From: Pyxicephalus adspersus
Taxonomy: Eukaryota; Chordata; Amphibia; Anura; Pyxicephalidae
Direction of reading: 5' to 3'
Length of the DNA: 64,000 nt
Assembly (NCBI RefSeq): GCF_032062135.1
Contig: NC_092862.1
Coordinates: forward strand, 95,377,248-95,441,247
A model generated the notes under the pieces. The model was not told where the DNA came from and did not search any database. It saw only the letters and a list, made by a program, of their open reading frames with translations. Shown in pieces: positions 59,001 through 64,000 of the stretch. The position numbers and the translations under genes are program-made. Positions within the stretch are counted from its first letter, which is position 1; every line of letters begins with the position of its first letter.

Positions 59001-61112
59001 CATTCCACTTTTATTTAATCCTAAATAGGCTGGGTCATTTTTGTGGGTTCATGATTTACTTTTAAAGACTTTTTAAGTGTATTTAAATGTTGGAATCAAG
59101 ACAGAATATCCATTACATATATCTGAAATGCAAATCCAATCCAAAATTGAATGTATTAATTCTGTTTAATATTTTATGTAAACTTCAATCCAATTTTTGA
59201 TAATAATTTATAATAAACATTAAAAAATTATATAAACAGGATAAATGGCTTGGTAATGGTTTTTATGTATAAGTTGGAAATCTGAAAAGAGTTTCCTATT
59301 TTTTGAAAACTTTTATTAAAAAATAAACTTTATTGTGTATATTTGTTAAGCTGGAACCATGGCCTATGTATAGCTTGGCCCACAAACAGCAATAAATATA
59401 AATATCTATCAAAAGGCATCTCAAGGCATGTCATTTGACCTGCACTTCAACTCTGTCATGGTGGTTTGACTACTCAGATTGAAACCTGACCTTTAAATCC
59501 TAAATTATGAGATAGTTTGTTGAAAATGTAATGTGTTTATCCTTTATCTAATAATGAAAAAGTAAATTGAATCATACCCTTAGCAACAGAAGTGAAAAGG
59601 CAGAAAATGTACTTATTCTAATGATTTATAAATAATGGTGTTTTTTTATCTGTTGGAATTTGCTAGAATTTTCTCAACACTCATAAATTACACCCCTGGA
59701 TACTTGTAATATGTCTTGACATGACTTTATTATAAATAAAGGATTCTTTGAAAAAAATACATTTTAAAATTGGTTTTTTTCCCCCTTTTTAGTGCCATCT
59801 GGAACACAGAAATGTTCCTGAAATCATAGTAGTTTTGTATCTTATAAGGGCTATTAAGTCGTTGTATAAAAATAATCAATTACTCATATTTATGTGAAGA
59901 CAGACTCACCAGTTGGTTTTGATATGCTGTAACAGCAGTAAAAACAGTTTCTTGGAAGATAAATGTCCTGAATTCTTCTGATTTTAAATTCAGTAGAGAT
60001 GCAGTGTGGTCCTTCTTCTTAATAATATGGACCCTCGGCTGGTACTTGTGCATGGAATTCAGGATAATCTAAGGAAAAGAAAAAATGTAACTTACATTTA
60101 ATACAAATGTAAGTTTGTATTAAATAAGTGAATATTTGACATTTCCGATTCATTCATTCTCCACTGAATTTGCAAAAAGTGCAAGTTTTGCACATTTAGC
60201 GCATCTGCTCAGGTCTGGTAAACAGGCAGTGGCTGGAATAGCCGTACATGTTTGGTAATTGTTGCCAATGTGCCCAAGTTGCTTGTGTATTTTATAATAA
60301 TGAGCCCTCATGAATTCTTTATATATTACAGTACCTGTATGTGTTAGAAAATTGACCACACAAGAGTGGACCACACAGAACCCCAGCCTAACATTACATC
60401 TTACACTGTTGTATAGACTCTTCTCTACTAAAATTGCTCACTTGTATTATGGTAACCCATAATTAAAAATGAAATGTGTGATTTCCTTTTTCCCGTCCAA
60501 AACTCGTCATTTTTAGTTATATAGCTAGAAATTCATTCTCTTACTTACTACCTTTATTCAGCCAGGACATGGTACAATGGATTTTTGAACTATATCATAT
60601 CTTAGGTTTTAAGATCTAAAATATATTACAGATCTATTACGATGTGTATATGAATGCACATTTGTTTCGTAGTCCTTGTTCAGGAATTCCAAAAGTTTTG
60701 TAATATATCTTTTTCAGCAGTGTGGACAGCATATTTTAAATATTTTTGTTAGCACCACAAATACTACAAACATATGTGCTGAATATTTGACAATTAACAA
60801 GACACGCTACTATCTCTGTTGCTTGAAAAGCTGTGCATGCGTCTTCCTCTAATCATATCACACATGAATACCTCTATCCTCTCCAAATTTTTATCTGTCC
60901 AAGCACTTGTGGTTGGGTGAGTAATGCAATCCTCTGGGATGGAGCTGGTGTTATTTTGGTGTATGCACTGTATATGACCTTCCATCAGAATGTACACACT
61001 TACATGTCCATGCTGGTCCAGTTCATTGTTTGTGAGCTTGACTTTCTCAAAAGAAACCATTTGCTTCAGGAGCTGCTCTCCGGTAAATGGAGAATCAGGA
61101 TGCACATATAAT
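50143..61112 (-). CDS. tbx20: TBX20 T-box transcription factor, five 3' exons (5' part off the window)
   Basis: Five exons on the - strand encode 265 residues of the C-terminal 60% of TBX20. In order they carry [20 protein letters not shown] (T-box middle), [40 protein letters not shown] with FAKGFRDSS (T-box end), [20 protein letters not shown], and the C-terminus [20 protein letters not shown] to VMTPFV. TBX20 is a nuclear T-site-binding regulator of heart and motor-neuron development. Exon phases all agree. The exons for the N-terminus and first half of the T-box must lie beyond 64000; none was found in 61113-64000. One T-box residue is unusual (Gln in FIFQETVF). Confidence 0.95.
50923..51035 (-). 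CDS. tbx20: tbx20 exon: [15 protein letters not shown]
   Basis: The acceptor is TTATGCAG and the donor is G|GTAAGG. It encodes [20 protein letters not shown] then [18 protein letters not shown], diagnostic of TBX20 among T-box proteins. Confidence 0.95.
51036..52948. other. tbx20 intron, part without exons
   Basis: AT-rich, apart from the MITE fragment at 51854. No further exon seen. Confidence 0.35.
51854..52035. mobile_element. Partial copy of the 11.7-kb MITE family in a tbx20 intron
   Basis: AGCAGCCTTTCTCAACATCT TTTTTAACATGGGGGAACC parallels 11675-11710, and TATTTACAATACCCACAACT CACAGTAC parallels 11750-11780. Confidence 0.55.
52949..53020. repeat. Compound (CA)n(TA)n microsatellite
   Basis: ACACACAC followed by TATATATA broken once by TTTAAATA, then a long TA run ending in ACACACC. 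Confidence 0.95.
53665..54345. repeat. Minisatellite, unit about TGATCATGTGATGTCCATGTGC
   Basis: About 680 bp made of roughly 30 degenerate 20-25 bp units built from TGATCATGTGATGTCC, ATG(T/C)(G/A)C and CTAATCATGTG. It is in the tbx20 intron between exons 51035 and 57644. No open frame or protein relation. Confidence 0.9.
55130..56460 (-). mobile_element. Tc1-like transposon relic
   Basis: On the - strand [20 protein letters not shown] followed by ..[28 protein letters not shown] is the C-terminal end of Tc1 transposase, with the third catalytic motif region SPDLNPI. Nucleotide similarity to the rest of such elements continues to about 56120 with many changes and indels. A foldback MITE is inserted at 55632-55826. 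Termini not precisely located. Confidence 0.75.
55632..55826. mobile_element. Foldback MITE, copy 2, nested in the Tc1 relic
   Basis: GGGCCTAATTTAAAAAAGCT TTCCAAGGATGGAGAAGATA pairs with CTCCAGCCCTGTAAATCTTT TTTAAATCAGGCCC. The interior GGTGATCCAGCTAACCTGGA ...CCAGGT matches copy 1 at 28.0 kb. Confidence 0.8.
56697..57135. mobile_element. CpG-rich TA-flanked element, copy C
   Basis: TAAGCTACGTACACACTTCC at the left and GGAAGTGTGTATGCACCTCTA at the right are the inverted ends. The interior is dense in CGAACGATCG-type words and inverted repeats and is exceptionally CpG-rich for this region. It lies about 575 bp 5' (on the map, left) of the tbx20 exon at 57720. Confidence 0.85.
57644..57720 (-). 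CDS. tbx20: tbx20 exon: end of T-box
   Basis: The acceptor is CTTTATAG and the donor is [28 protein letters not shown] then LTDIE is the conserved DNA-contacting C-terminal end of the T-box. Confidence 0.95.
57721..59909. other. tbx20 intron
   Basis: No additional exon and no bounded element recognised; AT-rich throughout. Confidence 0.35.
58717..58750. repeat. (TA)n microsatellite
   Basis: Short TA tract with one TTTA interruption. Confidence 0.85.
59910..60068 (-). CDS. tbx20: tbx20 exon: T-box core
   Basis: The acceptor is TTCCTTAG and the donor is CTG|GTGAGT; 53 codons, phase 0 at both ends. [20 protein letters not shown] leads to [21 protein letters not shown]. The codon at 59954-59952 is CAA (Gln) where T-box proteins have Pro (FPET). 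Confidence 0.95.
61004..61112 (-). CDS. tbx20: tbx20 exon: [13 protein letters not shown]
   Basis: The acceptor is CAACTAG and the donor is CAT|GTAAGT. It encodes [20 protein letters not shown] then [16 protein letters not shown], essentially the family sequence. It starts after two bases of a split Arg codon from an exon outside the window. Confidence 0.95.
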
Positions 61113-61644
61113 CTAGTTGATAAAAATAAATATATATAAGTTATTATGCATAAAATAACTCTGTACTACACAAGAATGGGATCATTTTCATTGCCTAAAA
61201 TAATGTTATGCAACATAATGTTACTGGCCAACTGACAGACACAGACCGATTCTACAAGTACCATCTAGTGCCTTTTACAATGTTATTTACATTTTCTATT
61301 ATTTTTTTCTGCAGTAAATTATTGCTTATTAATGTTAACATATTCCTCAAAAATTTAGCACAATGTGGTTAATTTAATAAAGGAATATTGGCTGTTGTGT
61401 CTGTTCAGGTTGCAAAGCAAATATTATTTTTTTAATATACCTTGCATGTCAAAGGGTATTTAGATTTAAAGCAGGGTCACCCTATTTCCTGCAAACGCAC
61501 TTTGGTAAGTGAACAGCCTTTGCTCTTTTTGTTTATCCCAATAATATGTTATCTGAATTTAACAAATGAAAAAATATGAACCATAGAATGTAGAATGGAG
61601 AAAAGGCATCCTTTTTGGACAAATCACAGCATATGAACATTTCT

Positions 61645-62073
61645 TAAGCTACGTACACACTTCCAATTATTATCGTTGGAAAACGAACGACGAACGATCC
61701 TGCAAGATATATACGAACGATCGTATAGCACCGATCCTGCACATAGAGATAACGACACGATCGTTCGTAGATATTGTACACACAATAGATACGATCGTTT
61801 AAGCGATAGAGGAACTATGTGCACGACAGGAAAGTGAACGAACGTTCGTTCATTACGCATGCTCAGAGCATGAACGATCAACGAACGACCGTACACACGA
61901 ACGATGTTCAACGATCGTCGTCCAATCCGATCCGCCGGTCCGGTCGTTCGTTTCCAATGAGTTTCCTCGTTCGTCGGCGTCGTTGGTTACTTTTTTACGA
62001 ACGATTTTTTGCCCAATCGATCGTTCGTCGTTCGATTGGAACGATAAAAATTGGAAGTGTGTACGCACCTTTA
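61645..62073. mobile_element. CpG-rich TA-flanked element, copy D
   Basis: Same orientation and about 95% identical by eye to copy C across its whole length, including ACGATCGTTCGTAGATATTG and CCGATCCGCCGGTCCGGTCG. It sits just upstream of the tbx20 exon at 61112, in the intron leading out of the window. Confidence 0.85.
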
Positions 62074-64000
62074 CTTTTATTTTAACTACTTAATTCCAGA
62101 TAACATTTATGTCATTTCCTGTACTGCATTAATCACAGATTTTCTGTTCTTGGTTATATTTACAATCAGTAAATAGTAATAATGCTAATATTTTCAGAAA
62201 TAATTTAAAGCTAACTTGTGTTTTAACCGCCCTCCCAATCTTCAGCAGTGTATATTAAATTTCTTTTTTTTTCTTTTGCTCTCACACAGTTATAGTCAAC
62301 ATCGGAGTTGAAGGGAATTCCTGATACTTCTGGTTAGGGGATGGATTATGTGACTAGGAAATGTGACAGAGCTATGTTAATCAATGTTGTCATGCAGGGA
62401 TTCTAAAGCGGGGCCTTCCATTTACTTCCTAAAGGCTTATTAGATTGGTGTGAGAAAGTACGGTATGTTAAGTTTATAAGTCCATTAGGGGCTGAATTAA
62501 AGTAAACCCGGCAATGCACATAGTAATTTTAAAACTACCCTTAAAATGACAAGTAAGGAGACATCTGCCCATCATTTGTAGTGATTGGACTCGATGGACA
62601 TGACAGTGTTTTTATCATCTAACCATGAAGCATGGTGGCTCATTGGCCAGCACTTTTGTCTTGCAGCACTAGGGTTCTAGGTTAAAATCTCAACCATGAT
62701 ATTCTCCCAATCCCCCCCCCCCCCTATATTTCAAAACCATGCTGGTAGGTTATGGGCTTCCCCCAATATTGGTACATGGCTATTGTAGGGACATTAGTTT
62801 CTGAGCTCCTCTGATTGACAATTACTATTATGTGAAGTACTTTGAAATATTTTGGCTTTAAAAAAATACATAATAATATTAATGGGGCATGTATGGTTTC
62901 CCTCTTCTTTATCTGCCCTTATTAGGAAGATAGAAGCCACGTGGAGATGTTCAAGAAAATGAAGAAATACTAATAATCAAGGGTGAATGATTTCAATGTT
63001 GGAAGCATATGTTATTACATTCTACATGTACAGCTACCTGGTTGTGTGGTCCAGTCCTCTCATTGAGCCATTGGATAGTGGCAAGATCAGACTCTTTAAA
63101 GCCAGCATACATTTGTTTCTTTTAGTGGTTATGCCAACATTTCTCTTAGAAAGATATTATTTTATCAGAAGTGTCCATAACTCCTGATTTGAAAAGCAGT
63201 CAGGGAGCTAATTTAGGAAATAATGAAGTAGAAGTATCTATTGTATATAGCAAACTGTTTTGATTTAGAACTTATTTGGTTGTTATTATTTGGTCCACTC
63301 TAATTCCAGCTTTGGTAAGTCATGTTTTATAGCTCTTAAAGTATAATTTTAAGGACTATGCTGTATTCTCAGGTTCTCAGAAATGATGATGCAATCTAGC
63401 CAGTAAAAGCGAAAAGAATGATATACCAAACCCTTAACTGAGTAAATAATTTAGGGAACACAAAGAAAAAGACTGTAATTAATAAGCTCATAGCTGATAT
63501 GACAGTGGGAACCATATTAACACAACAGGATTGTTTGCTTTGCCTAATGGTATCAATGTATTGTAAAACATTTGTATGAGTTTCAGATTGCCCTGAAAAT
63601 CCAAATGATGAAATATTTCCAATAAAGGTTTTTCTCAGAATGATGTTGGTTAAGGGTTAATTATCTTTAGCCTATCTTGATAAAAAGGGCATGATTACCT
63701 AATGTCTATGATTACTTTTAGGATTATCTGTAATATATTGCATTGTATAGTAATCTATTATGTAAATAATTTACAAGGGTTAAATGCAGATAATTTTCAC
63801 TTTGACACTTGCTGCATTGACCATACATGTCAAGTTTAAGCCTTTTGTTCAGAAACCTCACATGTAATTGAGTTTTTATTACAAATAAAATAATTTAAGT
63901 AGATCATATCATTATATTTGTTAGGTGTATGCATACACATATCCAATATATTCATAGTCAGTTATTGTGGAACTAACAAATTTTTAAGAACAACTTTTTC
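62074..64000. other. tbx20 intron at the right edge
   Basis: AT-rich. Searched on the - strand for the missing first half of the T-box (motifs such as MFPTIRVSFSG, DIVPVD, WLVAGKADPP) without success, so those exons lie further right. Confidence 0.5.

Noticed and set aside
61113..64000. Upstream T-box exon of tbx20 expected in this stretch
   Set aside because: No reading frame with the first-half T-box motifs was found; the sequence is AT-rich intron.

Overview
The window is a draft nuclear contig from a vertebrate, most likely a neobatrachian frog (inference). It is AT-rich, has two N gaps (3417-3688 and 14815-14919) and is packed with DNA transposons, MITEs, LINEs and simple repeats. Its spliced protein-coding genes are clearly vertebrate. 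Repeat termini such as GGCTACGTACACAC, the TTAA-flanked GAGCGGTAA element and the 'GGCGCTATATAAAT' LINE tail are, from memory, typical of frog genomes.

Three spliced genes can be read.

(1) A MED1-like Mediator subunit gene runs on the + strand. Sixteen coding exons (8204-31835) join in consistent phase, giving about 660 residues that follow the N-terminal MED1 domain from LLERLHSKY to MSIPVTMRAI. The protein ends in a short Ser/Glu-rich tail instead of the very long disordered MED1 C-terminus with its nuclear-receptor boxes. The first coding exon is not identified.

(2) YAE1 runs on the - strand with three exons (40746 down to 36404) and encodes a complete 221-residue protein with a perfect deca-GX3 region. 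It converges on the MED1-like gene.

(3) TBX20 runs on the - strand. Five 3' exons (61112 down to 50143) encode the second half of the T-box and the whole C-terminus. The 5' exons lie beyond the right edge.

Everything else is introns and intergenic DNA filled with mobile elements. Main layout: 1-302 LINE relic; 3.1-3.8 kb GTTTCCCC element around a gap; 18.6-21.9 kb a 3.2-kb element with hAT-like ends enclosing a decayed, unusual zinc-finger transposase, itself split by a TTAA MITE; 24-27 kb a decayed DIRS-like retrotransposon interrupted by a LINE 3' end; 27.5 kb a MITE with long TIRs; 28.6-29.2 kb a hAT element with a perfect 8-bp duplication; 33.3-35.1 kb a CR1-like LINE; 42.6-43.6 kb a mariner relic abutting a second copy of the 18.6-kb element; 45.5-46.8 kb and 56.7-62.1 kb four TA-flanked GGCTACGTACACAC elements, two of them extraordinarily CpG-rich; 53.7-54.3 kb a TGATCATGTGATGTCCATG minisatellite in a TBX20 intron; 55.1-56.4 kb a Tc1 relic with a foldback MITE inside it.

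The three genes are not an operon and have no evident joint function. YAE1 and TBX20 both lie on human 7p14, so their linkage may be an old syntenic segment. The most noteworthy items are the link between an uncharacterised zinc-finger transposase-like protein and hAT-like termini, the tail-less MED1 paralogue with its degenerate repeat tail, a Pro-to-Gln change in the T-box of TBX20, and the near-identical CpG-rich elements flanking T-box exons.
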